Shown: piece by piece, positions 1 to 6,388 of the stretch
How the letters are laid out: the number at the start of each line of letters is the position of its first letter
Numbering within the stretch: position 1 is the stretch's first letter
Assembly (NCBI GenBank): GCA_938044055.1
Contig: CALIQO010000617.1
Coordinates: forward strand, 1 to 10,088
Length of the DNA: 10,088 nucleotides
Source of the DNA: an uncultured Saprospiraceae bacterium
GTDB lineage: Bacteria > Bacteroidota > Bacteroidia > Chitinophagales > Saprospiraceae
Direction: 5' to 3'
The notes under the pieces: model-generated
Told to the model about the DNA's origin: nothing
The model's input: the letters and a program-made list of their open reading frames with translations, nothing else
Databases searched by the model: none
Made by a program: the position numbers and the translations under genes

Positions 1-991
1 CTCGAGCAATCTTAGCAGAATAATCTGTAGGAAGAGCGATTGCCTCGTCTAGAGAATTGGTATGTAAAGACTGAGTCCCTCCTAGTGTTGCCGCCATGGC
101 TTCTATCGTTGTTCTGGCAACATTGTTATAAGGGTTCTGCGCCGTCAAGCTATATCCAGAAGTCTGACAGTGGGTCCGCAACATTCTCGACTTAGGGTTC
201 TGTGGTTGGAAGGTATCAACGATTTTAGCCCAGAGATATCTTCCTGCACGCATCTTGGCAATTTCAGTCATAAAATCCATTCCGATTCCCCAGAAGAAGG
301 AGAATCTAGGAACGAAGTCGTCCACTTTTAATCCTGCCTTGAGACCCGCCTTTATGTACTCCCAGCCATCGGCAAGCGTATAGGCAAGTTCGAGGGCTGC
401 AGGAGCTCCTGCCTCATGCATGTGATATCCACTTATAGAGATGCTGTTAAATCGAGGCATATACTGTGAAGTATATTGAAATATATCAGATATAATTCTA
501 ATGGAATGAGACGGAGGATATATATATGTATTCCTTACCATGAACTCCTTAAGGATATCATTCTGAATGGTGCCACTCAGAGCGTTCTGGTCGACACCAC
601 TTTCTTCTGCAGCAACAATATAAAATGCCATAATCGGAATGACCGCTCCATTCATCGTCATAGACACACTCATCTTATCGAGGGGAATCCCTGAGAATAA
701 GACTTTCATATCTTCTACTGAATCTATGGCAACGCCAGCCATACCTACATCTCCTTTCACCCTCGGGTGATCAGAATCATACCCTCTATGTGTTGCTAAG
801 TCAAATGCTACCGACAACCCTTTCTGGCCTGCCTCTAAGTTTTTCCTATAAAAAGAGTTAGAAGCTTCCGCAGTAGAAAACCCTGCATACTGCCTGATTG
901 TCCATGGTCTACTGACATACATGGTAGCATATGGCCCCCTTGTATATGGAGGGAAGCCAGATCTTCCTACATGAGGATTTTTATGTGTCAT
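1..991 (-). CDS. mutB: Methylmalonyl-CoA mutase, large (catalytic) chain, C-terminus cut by window edge
   Basis: This gene encodes an adenosylcobalamin-dependent mutase that interconverts (R)-methylmalonyl-CoA and succinyl-CoA in propionate/succinate metabolism in the cytosol. The visible 330 residues are the substrate-binding TIM barrel; the B12-binding domain would lie beyond the left edge. Landmarks are RGPYATMY (18-25), [13 protein letters not shown] (28-40), [21 protein letters not shown] (140-160), SGYH (187-190) and RTHCQTSG (272-279). With a constant offset of 54 to Propionibacterium MutB numbering (recalled), Tyr89, Gln197, Arg207, Tyr243, His244, Arg283, His328 and Gln330 are all present (Y35, Q143, R153, Y189, H190, R229, H274, Q276). 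Y35 and R153 favour methylmalonyl-CoA over isobutyryl-CoA mutase. The start is the ATG at 991; an in-frame TAA lies three codons upstream, so the protein cannot extend further. It therefore lacks about 54 N-terminal residues found in relatives. It follows the cupin gene by 38 bp and may be co-transcribed with it. No small-subunit gene is seen. Residue 192 is His where Gln is usual. Confidence 0.93.
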   Translation of the reverse strand, partial: MTHKNPHVGRSGFPPYTRGPYATMYVSRPWTIRQYAGFSTAEASNSFYRKNLEAGQKGLSVAFDLATHRGYDSDHPRVKGDVGMAGVAIDSVEDMKVLFSGIPLDKMSVSMTMNGAVIPIMAFYIVAAEESGVDQNALSGTIQNDILKEFMVRNTYIYPPSHSIRIISDIFQYTSQYMPRFNSISISGYHMHEAGAPAALELAYTLADGWEYIKAGLKAGLKVDDFVPRFSFFWGIGMDFMTEIAKMRAGRYLWAKIVDTFQPQNPKSRMLRTHCQTSGYSLTAQNPYNNVARTTIEAMAATLGGTQSLHTNSLDEAIALPTDYSAKIAR

Positions 992-1029
992 ACATTCTTA
1001 GATATTACAGAGGACAAAATACCATATTT

Positions 1030-1404
1030 TCACTCTAATCCCTCATAAGCTTTATCATGGAATGGCGGACTGCATATAGCTAAGAATAATAAATCCTTTT
1101 CAAGATCTGGATTCGAAATACGTTGAGAGGCACCGGCTGGTATGGTTACGATATCACCTGCTTGTACTTTCATTTCTGATTCCTCATTGATTTCCATTAT
1201 ACCTTCTCCACTGAGTATATAGTAATACTCCTCCGTATCTTTCAGTCTGTGCCATGCTGTTACAACCCCTGGTTCTACCCTAGCTCTAGCAATTGAAAAT
1301 GTTCCATCGCTCTGGTTGTGCAGCATCTCCAGTATGTGACACCTTTCTTCTGTATAAAACTCTTTAGATTCATCTAGACGTGCTAGATATGGATGATCAT
1401 CCAT
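1030..1404 (-). CDS. Small single-domain cupin protein
   Basis: This gene encodes a 124-residue single cupin barrel. Motif 1 is the GVVTAWHRLKDTEEYYYILSG segment (46-66) and motif 2 is GDIVTIPAGASQRISN (83-98). The classic metal-binding set is degenerate: motif 1 has one His (H52) with Leu where the second His is expected, and motif 2 has Gln94 in place of its His. From memory, the 'ARARVxPGVxTxWHRL...IPAGxxQRIxN...CxPxFxxxAYxxLE' pattern is a recognisable widespread cupin subfamily, so the substitutions are probably a family trait rather than decay. No reaction can be assigned; a small-molecule binding or sensor role is possible. The ATG at 1404 is preferred over an in-frame TTG at 1410. The mutase gene follows in the same direction. 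The N-terminus faces the divergent glycosyltransferase promoter region. Confidence 0.85.
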   Translation of the reverse strand: MDDHPYLARLDESKEFYTEERCHILEMLHNQSDGTFSIARARVEPGVVTAWHRLKDTEEYYYILSGEGIMEINEESEMKVQAGDIVTIPAGASQRISNPDLEKDLLFLAICSPPFHDKAYEGLE

Positions 1405-1568
1405 AGGCAAGGTTGTATTTTATAAGATAGCGATCTAGAAATTTAATACAATTCTACCTGAATCCGAAAATTTGGAATCACGATATGAAAAAATTTCCTG
1501 CCTACATTATCGCTATAATAGTATAGAATTTCCATCTTGTGTGTCTACAATTGCTAGCTTAACTATAC
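1405..1568. promoter_or_regulatory. Divergent intergenic region, cupin / glycosyltransferase
   Basis: These 164 bp separate the start codons of the minus-strand cupin and the plus-strand glycosyltransferase, so they should hold both promoters. The DNA is strongly AT-rich. No full TAnnTTTG -7 element was found on either strand; the nearest is TAGAATTG on the minus strand (1449-1456), one base off and without a -33 match. An imperfect inverted repeat, GAATCC-N8-GGAATC, lies at 1460-1479. Confidence 0.4.
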
Positions 1569-2690
1569 ATGAAGATTGCCTGTAATACCCGATTATTCTT
1601 ACCTGGAACCTTAGAAGGTGTAGCTAGGTTTTCTTATGAAGTTATCAAGAGAATGGTTCAGAATCATCCTGAAGATGAATTCATTTTTATTCACGACAGG
1701 AAGGTAGATGGACAGTTCAGAATAGGAGAAAACGTAATGCATGTATCGATAGGACCACAAGCGAGGCATCCTCTGTTGTGGTACTGGTGGTTCGAGAAGA
1801 GTACAGCTAAGGTCATCCATAAGCATAAACCAGACGTATATTTTTCTCCTGAATTATATTGTTGCTTAACAGCTTCAGTACCTACTATGACTGTATGCCA
1901 CGACCTTGCTTATGCACATTATCCAGAACATATTCCTGTTCTTGAGAGGAAGTATCTTATGAGATTCGTCCCTAGGTTCGTACAGCGAGCACAAGCAGTA
2001 GGATGTGTTTCGGAAGCTACCCGTAGAGACCTACTGGATAAAACAAGTATACCTACAGAAAAAACCCTTCTTACGCCTAACGGTGCTACACCTGGTTTCT
2101 ATCCTCTAGGAGATCTTATAAAACAAAAGATTAGAAACCTACACACAGATGGTCACCCTTACTTCATCTACATCGGAAGTATGCATCCTAGAAAAAATAT
2201 CCCTAATATGATCCGAGCTTATGATCATTACAGGGTCAACAATCCAGATACACATCATCGGTTGGTCTTAGTGGGAAGGTTCGCGTGGAAAGCCGAAAAA
2301 TCAAAGAAGACTATAGATCAGGCTACATATAAAGAAGATATAATTATTCTTGGAGAACGATCCGACGCTGCCGATCTAGTGGGAGGAGCAGATGCCTTGT
2401 TGTATGTAAGTCTGCTAGAAGGTTTCGGAATCCCTATTCTTGAGGCGTTGGCTGCTCAAGTACCTGTAATTACTTCTTCTACTAGCTCGATGCCAGAAGT
2501 AGTAGGCGATGCAGGCATCGTTGTAGATCCTACAGATATAGGTGCTATTTCTCAAGCCATGGTGAAAATCACTTCAGAAGTAGTCAGAGAAAAATTAACT
2601 GCACAAGCTGAAAGTCAACTAGAAAAATATTCCTGGGATAAAACAGCATCTATCGTTTATAATCAACTGAAATCATTGACCCTCGGATAG
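1569..2690 (+). CDS. GT4-family glycosyltransferase (GT-B fold)
   Basis: This gene encodes a 373-residue retaining glycosyltransferase of the GT4 type, expected to move a sugar from a nucleotide-sugar donor to a cell-surface glycan or lipid-linked acceptor at the cytoplasmic side of the membrane. The N-terminal acceptor-side Rossmann domain starts at MKIACNTRL and contains the 'HKHKPDVYFSPE' and 'TVCHDLAYAHYPE' segments. The C-terminal donor domain starts near TPNG (about 169-172), has GSMHPRKN (203-210), and carries the EX7E signature EGFGIPILE with Glu284 and Glu292, followed by the 'SSMPEVVGDAGIVVDP' segment typical of the family. Length is normal. There are no transmembrane segments. The donor sugar and acceptor cannot be read from the sequence, and no other polysaccharide gene is adjacent. 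It ends one base before the stop of the convergent lgt gene. Confidence 0.92.
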   Translation: MKIACNTRLFLPGTLEGVARFSYEVIKRMVQNHPEDEFIFIHDRKVDGQFRIGENVMHVSIGPQARHPLLWYWWFEKSTAKVIHKHKPDVYFSPELYCCLTASVPTMTVCHDLAYAHYPEHIPVLERKYLMRFVPRFVQRAQAVGCVSEATRRDLLDKTSIPTEKTLLTPNGATPGFYPLGDLIKQKIRNLHTDGHPYFIYIGSMHPRKNIPNMIRAYDHYRVNNPDTHHRLVLVGRFAWKAEKSKKTIDQATYKEDIIILGERSDAADLVGGADALLYVSLLEGFGIPILEALAAQVPVITSSTSSMPEVVGDAGIVVDPTDIGAISQAMVKITSEVVREKLTAQAESQLEKYSWDKTASIVYNQLKSLTLG

Positions 2691-2691
2691 T

Positions 2692-3924
2692 TTAAGATTC
2701 TTTGTTTTTCTTGTGTCTATTCCAGAGATATAGAATTCCTCCTATCCCTACCAGGACGAATATTATCGAGATATACTGAGCTTGAGACCATTCTTGACCG
2801 AAGTAATTATACTTATCGTTGACCCTGATTTTCTCAATATAGAATCTTTCTACTCCCGTAAATATGAGGTAGATACAAGCCAGTATTCCAGCAATTTTAA
2901 TTCGTTTTCTCAACACCCATAATATGGCAAATGCTGCGAATGCATAGATGATTTCATATATCGGCGTCGGATGCACTGGGTCCTGTAACTCATGGCAGTA
3001 TCTGTACCCACAAGCAGCCATACATGCATCTTCTCTTCCCATGCCAGGTTGTCTGAGAACTTCATTATACTTACTAGCATCACATCCTTCTACCAGTGCA
3101 TTAACATTGTTTACATTGTTAGGATAATCATAGGCCCACATCCAGTCTGGTAGAAACCACCATTCTGGTTGTACAGCAGCAACTATACCCCAGTCTCCAT
3201 CTCCTGAAAACTGACAGCCCATTCTTCCGATACCATATCCAACTAGAATCGCCATACCACATATATCCATCATGTGAATCGGCTTGATTCCCATTTTCTT
3301 AATATATATATACACAACCACAGCACCGGTAATTAATCCCCCATATACAGTTAAACCACTTCCTGAAAAAATGGTGCCTATAGGATCGGTCGTAAATCCA
3401 TCTAAGTTTTCAAATATTGAAAAAAGTCGAGCGCCAGCTACACCAGATATAGCAGCTACTATGGTGATATCTCCTGATCGTTTATAAGGATGGATTGTAG
3501 CCATCTGCTCTGTTGTCGTAGACTTTATATCCTTATTCTTTACATAATAGTAGACGGCATATACTATGGCTGCAAGTACACCTATACTCCATTTCCCTTC
3601 TGTAGAAAACAACAAGGATGCTGGATCGCCCTTGAATTCTGAAAACCGACTGACAATCATAGGCAGCTTGCCACCTATTATGAAGCTGACAATCACATTA
3701 ATAATTAACTCTGGCCACTGGAATCCTGTGACCATTTTAACTTTCTTCTTGATAGGATGAAGCTTGCCTTCTTTCTCATACCTCTTGAGTTCAGAACGCA
3801 ATACCCAGCTACTGCCACCGAAAGCCAGTGCGAGCATAAAGCCAAATGTCTTGATGATTGAAGAACCATTATCTAGGGCCGTTCCGAAGACATCATTGAA
3901 AAAATACGAGAGATCAGGATACAT
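2692..3924 (-). CDS. lgt: Prolipoprotein diacylglyceryl transferase (Bacteroidota type, long form)
   Basis: This gene encodes an integral inner-membrane enzyme that moves diacylglycerol from phosphatidylglycerol to the lipobox cysteine of prelipoproteins, the first step of lipoprotein maturation. The 410-residue product has several hydrophobic helices (about 20-40, 72-90, 112-128, 151-170, 190-208, 219-233, 322-337, 345-357 and 384-401). The Lgt core is present: 'YGGLITG' (194-200), GIGRMGCQFSGDGDWG (231-246, including the essential Arg234), HPTPIYE (318-324) and GVERFYIEKIR (357-367). The Asn of the E. coli 'GRLGNF' is Cys237 here, which as I recall is usual in this phylum. Two insertions make it longer than typical 260-300-residue Lgt: residues about 90-150, and a Cys-rich stretch at 247-317 with C281, C301, C305 and C310. 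The start at ATG 3924 (MYPDLSYFF) matches the family's N-terminus; a longer in-frame reading from GTG 4008 adds 28 unlikely residues and would run over a candidate -7 element. Confidence 0.95.
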   Translation of the reverse strand: MYPDLSYFFNDVFGTALDNGSSIIKTFGFMLALAFGGSSWVLRSELKRYEKEGKLHPIKKKVKMVTGFQWPELIINVIVSFIIGGKLPMIVSRFSEFKGDPASLLFSTEGKWSIGVLAAIVYAVYYYVKNKDIKSTTTEQMATIHPYKRSGDITIVAAISGVAGARLFSIFENLDGFTTDPIGTIFSGSGLTVYGGLITGAVVVYIYIKKMGIKPIHMMDICGMAILVGYGIGRMGCQFSGDGDWGIVAAVQPEWWFLPDWMWAYDYPNNVNNVNALVEGCDASKYNEVLRQPGMGREDACMAACGYRYCHELQDPVHPTPIYEIIYAFAAFAILWVLRKRIKIAGILACIYLIFTGVERFYIEKIRVNDKYNYFGQEWSQAQYISIIFVLVGIGGILYLWNRHKKNKES

Positions 3925-3944
3925 ATTGAATCTACTGTGAGCCG

Positions 3945-3952
3945 CAAAAATA
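3945..3952 (-). promoter_or_regulatory. Candidate Bacteroidota -7 element for lgt
   Basis: On the minus strand the sequence reads TATTTTTG, a full match to the Bacteroidota sigma-A -7 consensus TAnnTTTG. It lies 20 bases upstream of the lgt ATG at 3924, which implies a short leader and supports that start. No clear TTTG-like -33 element is found at the usual spacing, so the call rests on one short motif in AT-rich DNA. Confidence 0.35.
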
Positions 3953-4098
3953 GTAAAACTGTGCAGACCTTCCCTACCTATAATAAATGAATACAAGCTT
4001 ACATACACAACAATTTCTATGACGGCTCAGTTACAATAGGGTCTCTGATCCTTATGCAGTATTAAGAATTTCCTATTTTTAATACAGAATGAAATCCA

Positions 4099-4686
4099 AT
4101 GAGAAATAGAAATTATGTTAAAAAACCCCTCTTAGCCATAATTCTTTTCCTCTCAGCCATGTCTATACATGGACAAGGTCTTATGAATATCTATACAGGT
4201 ATTTCTGCTAGACACAGTGCTGATCTTAATGTTACACCAGAAAATACTGGGCACTACGGCCACTTTGTAGGTCTTGATCTCAGACTTGATGGAGGTATGT
4301 ATTTTATGGGAGGAGGAAGAATTTATAGAACATCTATAATAGCAGAAACAGAAAAGTCTTTTACAAGTAATGCTGAACACTGGTATGTCGGCTCTATGCG
4401 TGGAGGTCTTGGTTTTAACCTATTCCGTCCTACCTATCGTTCCGTGATTCGTGCACGAGTATTGGGATCGTTTCAGTTTTCCATGAATTTTCCTGAAAAC
4501 ACTGTACAGACGGAAGGTTATGAAACTGTCAACGGCACATTCGCAGGAGTAATCGGTGGTATAGGTGTGGACTTGAGTTTTATAACCATAGACCTAGAAT
4601 ATCAGAAAGGACTAGTCAATGCTTATTTTCAACAACCGGATTCTACCTTCGATGTATGGAGTCTTGCTATAGGGTTTGCGTTTTAA
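4099..4686 (+). CDS. Exported outer-membrane beta-barrel protein, function unknown
   Basis: This gene encodes a 195-residue product with a Sec signal peptide: basic MRNRNYVKK, hydrophobic core about residues 10-22, likely cleavage after the 'SIHG' near residue 25. The mature part has alternating amphipathic strands rich in Gly and aromatics (for example 'YGHFVGLDLRLDGGMYFMGGG', 'HWYVGSMRGGLGFNLF', 'FAGVIGGIGVDLSFITIDLEYQKG') and ends in 'WSLAIGFAF'. The terminal Phe is the outer-membrane insertion signature. The size suggests an eight-stranded barrel of the general OmpW/OmpX/OprF-N type, but no specific family was recognised. It is shorter than PorP/SprF-like proteins, so that label is not used. 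It is transcribed divergently from lgt across 174 bp and ends 3 bp from the stop of the convergent mtaB. No transport or adhesion role can be assigned. Confidence 0.75.
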   Translation: MRNRNYVKKPLLAIILFLSAMSIHGQGLMNIYTGISARHSADLNVTPENTGHYGHFVGLDLRLDGGMYFMGGGRIYRTSIIAETEKSFTSNAEHWYVGSMRGGLGFNLFRPTYRSVIRARVLGSFQFSMNFPENTVQTEGYETVNGTFAGVIGGIGVDLSFITIDLEYQKGLVNAYFQQPDSTFDVWSLAIGFAF

Positions 4687-4689
4687 GCC

Positions 4690-6018
4690 TTACACGACCG
4701 CATAAGTGATTCCTTCTGCAGAATCATAATTTAGTTTCGCTTCTATCAGTTGATTGGGTTTCGCTTCCGCAAATGGGACCCTGACTTTAATATAATTATC
4801 GGTATATCCTGTATATGCTCCATCTTCTAACTTATCTTCAACGAGGATGGTTCTAACGTCTCCAGAATGATTCTGATAAAAGAGGTTTCGTTTCTTCTCA
4901 GATAAAATACGCAGTCTCTTATTCCTTTCTTTTCTAATTCCCATATCAACAGGATTATCCATTCCTGCTGCCCACGTATTGTTTCTTTCAGAATACGTGA
5001 ATACGTGGAAGTAACTAACTTCTATTTCGTGCAAAAAATCGAAAGTATCCATAAATGCTTCCTCTGTTTCTCCAGGAAATCCTACGATAACATCTACACC
5101 GATAGAAGCATGTGGCATCAATTCTCTGATCTTACGGATCCTAGAAGCATAAAGGGATCGCTTATATCTGCGACGCATGGCTTTAAGAATATTATCGGAA
5201 CCCGATTGAAGTGGGATATGAAAGTGTGGCAGAAACCGCTTAGACTCCGCCACGAATGAGATGATTTCATCTGTAAGCAAGTTAGGCTCAATAGATGATA
5301 TCCTGATGCGTTCTATGCCTTCTACCTTATCCAGTTCTCGGATAAGGTCTATAAACAGTCCTTCTTTCTGAGGCTTTAATCCTTCTATTATTTCTGTACC
5401 GTTACCGAAATCCCCTAAGTTTATTCCAGTGAGAACAATCTCCTTTATTCCAGAATCTGCTATTTCTGTAGCATTCTTGATTACGTTTTCAATCGTATCG
5501 CTTCTACTCTTTCCCCTTGCCTGAGGAATGGTACAGAAAGAACATTTATAATCGCATCCATCTTGTACTTTTAAAAAAGACCTAGTCCGATCTCCTATAG
5601 AATAACTTCCTATGAATGTGTTGACCTCATTGATCTCACCAGCTTTAATCCATCCCTTACCTGGCGTATGGCTGATGTCATCAATATAACTGAGAATATT
5701 AAATTTTTCCTTTGCTCCTAGTACCAGATCTACTCCTGGAATTTCAGCAATCTCTTTTGGTTTAAGCTGGGCATAACAACCTATCACGACTACTTTAGCC
5801 TCAGGAGCATACTTCATAGCTCTTCTCACTTCATACCTGCATTTGCGGTCAGCGAAATCAGTAACAGAGCATGTATTGATAATATATATATCAGCTCCAT
5901 CAGAAAAATCGACAGCCTGGTAACCCCCTTCTTCGAACATTCTTCTTATAGAAGAGGTCTCAGAAAAATTGAGCTTACAGCCCAGAGTATGAAACGCAAC
6001 TGTACGTGGAGTAGCCAT
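4690..6018 (-). CDS. mtaB: tRNA (N6-L-threonylcarbamoyladenosine(37)-C2)-methylthiotransferase
   Basis: This gene encodes a radical-SAM enzyme that adds a methylthio group to t6A37 of ANN-decoding tRNAs, giving ms2t6A. The 442-residue product has three parts. The N-terminal UPF0004/MTTase domain holds the auxiliary [4Fe-4S] ligands Cys14 (in TLGCKLN), Cys50 (INTCSVTD) and Cys81 (VIGCYAQLKP). The radical-SAM domain has CxxxCxxC at C155, C159 and C162 (DGCDYKCSFC). A C-terminal TRAM-like RNA-binding segment covers roughly 370-440. The 'TLGCKLN' N-terminus and 'NTCSVTDFADRKCR' point to the MtaB (e-MtaB/YqeV) branch rather than MiaB or RimO. The ATG at 6018 (MATPRTVAFHTLGCK) is chosen; an upstream in-frame TTG at 6048 adds ten residues without family support. 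It is the last gene of the likely phoH-aroA-DUF6787-mtaB operon, 52 bp after the small membrane protein. Confidence 0.94.
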   Translation of the reverse strand: MATPRTVAFHTLGCKLNFSETSSIRRMFEEGGYQAVDFSDGADIYIINTCSVTDFADRKCRYEVRRAMKYAPEAKVVVIGCYAQLKPKEIAEIPGVDLVLGAKEKFNILSYIDDISHTPGKGWIKAGEINEVNTFIGSYSIGDRTRSFLKVQDGCDYKCSFCTIPQARGKSRSDTIENVIKNATEIADSGIKEIVLTGINLGDFGNGTEIIEGLKPQKEGLFIDLIRELDKVEGIERIRISSIEPNLLTDEIISFVAESKRFLPHFHIPLQSGSDNILKAMRRRYKRSLYASRIRKIRELMPHASIGVDVIVGFPGETEEAFMDTFDFLHEIEVSYFHVFTYSERNNTWAAGMDNPVDMGIRKERNKRLRILSEKKRNLFYQNHSGDVRTILVEDKLEDGAYTGYTDNYIKVRVPFAEAKPNQLIEAKLNYDSAEGITYAVV

Positions 6019-6070
6019 GTGAATTACATTGTTTAAAATGGAAGGCAAATATACAACCTAACTGGCAATC

Positions 6071-6370
6071 TTACTTCCTTCTCAGAATTCTGCGGAAAAA
6101 TCGTTTCTCGAATTCCCAGAAAAATTGAAATTGCCCGAAGATAAATCCATAACCTAGAAGGATTAAGTTATATACCGGCAGTATCAGAATGTAATAAATG
6201 ATGGAAAACAACAAGGATTGTTCTCCCCCCGTAAAAAAATTAACCACTGGCCGTTTTAGAAACATAACTGTAAATCCCGTACAAGCGAAAACCAATAGAA
6301 TTACAAAAACTTGACCAGCAGATACTCCCCATCTTTCTTGTAATTTTTTAACCCACTTAGGATACGACAT
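6071..6370 (-). CDS. Small two-helix membrane protein, DUF6787-like
   Basis: This gene encodes a 99-residue protein with a basic amphipathic N-terminus (WVKKLQERWGV), a hydrophobic helix at about 20-39, a second long helix at about 52-78, and a strongly basic C-terminus (FEKRFFRRILRRK). The 'KLQERWGV' opening and 'GQFQFFWEFEKRF' ending match my recollection of DUF6787, a Bacteroidota membrane family sometimes mislabelled in databases as prolipoprotein diacylglyceryl transferase. None of the Lgt catalytic motifs is present, so that label should not be copied. The charge pattern suggests both ends lie in the cytoplasm (positive-inside). It sits 18 bp after aroA and 52 bp before mtaB and is probably co-transcribed with them. 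Function is unknown. Confidence 0.8.
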   Translation of the reverse strand: MSYPKWVKKLQERWGVSAGQVFVILLVFACTGFTVMFLKRPVVNFFTGGEQSLLFSIIYYILILPVYNLILLGYGFIFGQFQFFWEFEKRFFRRILRRK

Positions 6371-6388
6371 ACAATGAGTTTCTAGATT

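Noticed and set aside
1..6. XhoI site CTCGAG at the exact left edge
   Set aside because: It could mark a clone boundary but is as likely coincidence; the site is part of the intact mutase reading frame.
476..694. Plus-strand open frame of 72 codons
   Set aside because: It is antisense to conserved methylmalonyl-CoA mutase codons and has no recognisable features of its own.
1460..1479. Imperfect inverted repeat GAATCC-N8-GGAATC as an operator
   Set aside because: The arms match at only five of six positions and the spacer is AT-rich; there is no regulator gene nearby to support it.
1514..1519. TATAAT hexamer upstream of the glycosyltransferase
   Set aside because: It has no -35 partner at 17 bp, and the Bacteroidota housekeeping sigma factor uses TAnnTTTG instead.
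3925..4008. Longer lgt reading from GTG at 4008
   Set aside because: The extra 28 residues have no family counterpart, the ATG at 3924 gives the standard MYPDLSYFF opening, and a -7-like element lies within the extension.
5005..5259. Plus-strand open frame of 84 codons
   Set aside because: It is antisense to the radical-SAM part of mtaB, which is well conserved.
6071..6370. A second lgt
   Set aside because: Some databases label similar small proteins as Lgt, but the length (99 residues) and the absence of every Lgt motif rule it out.
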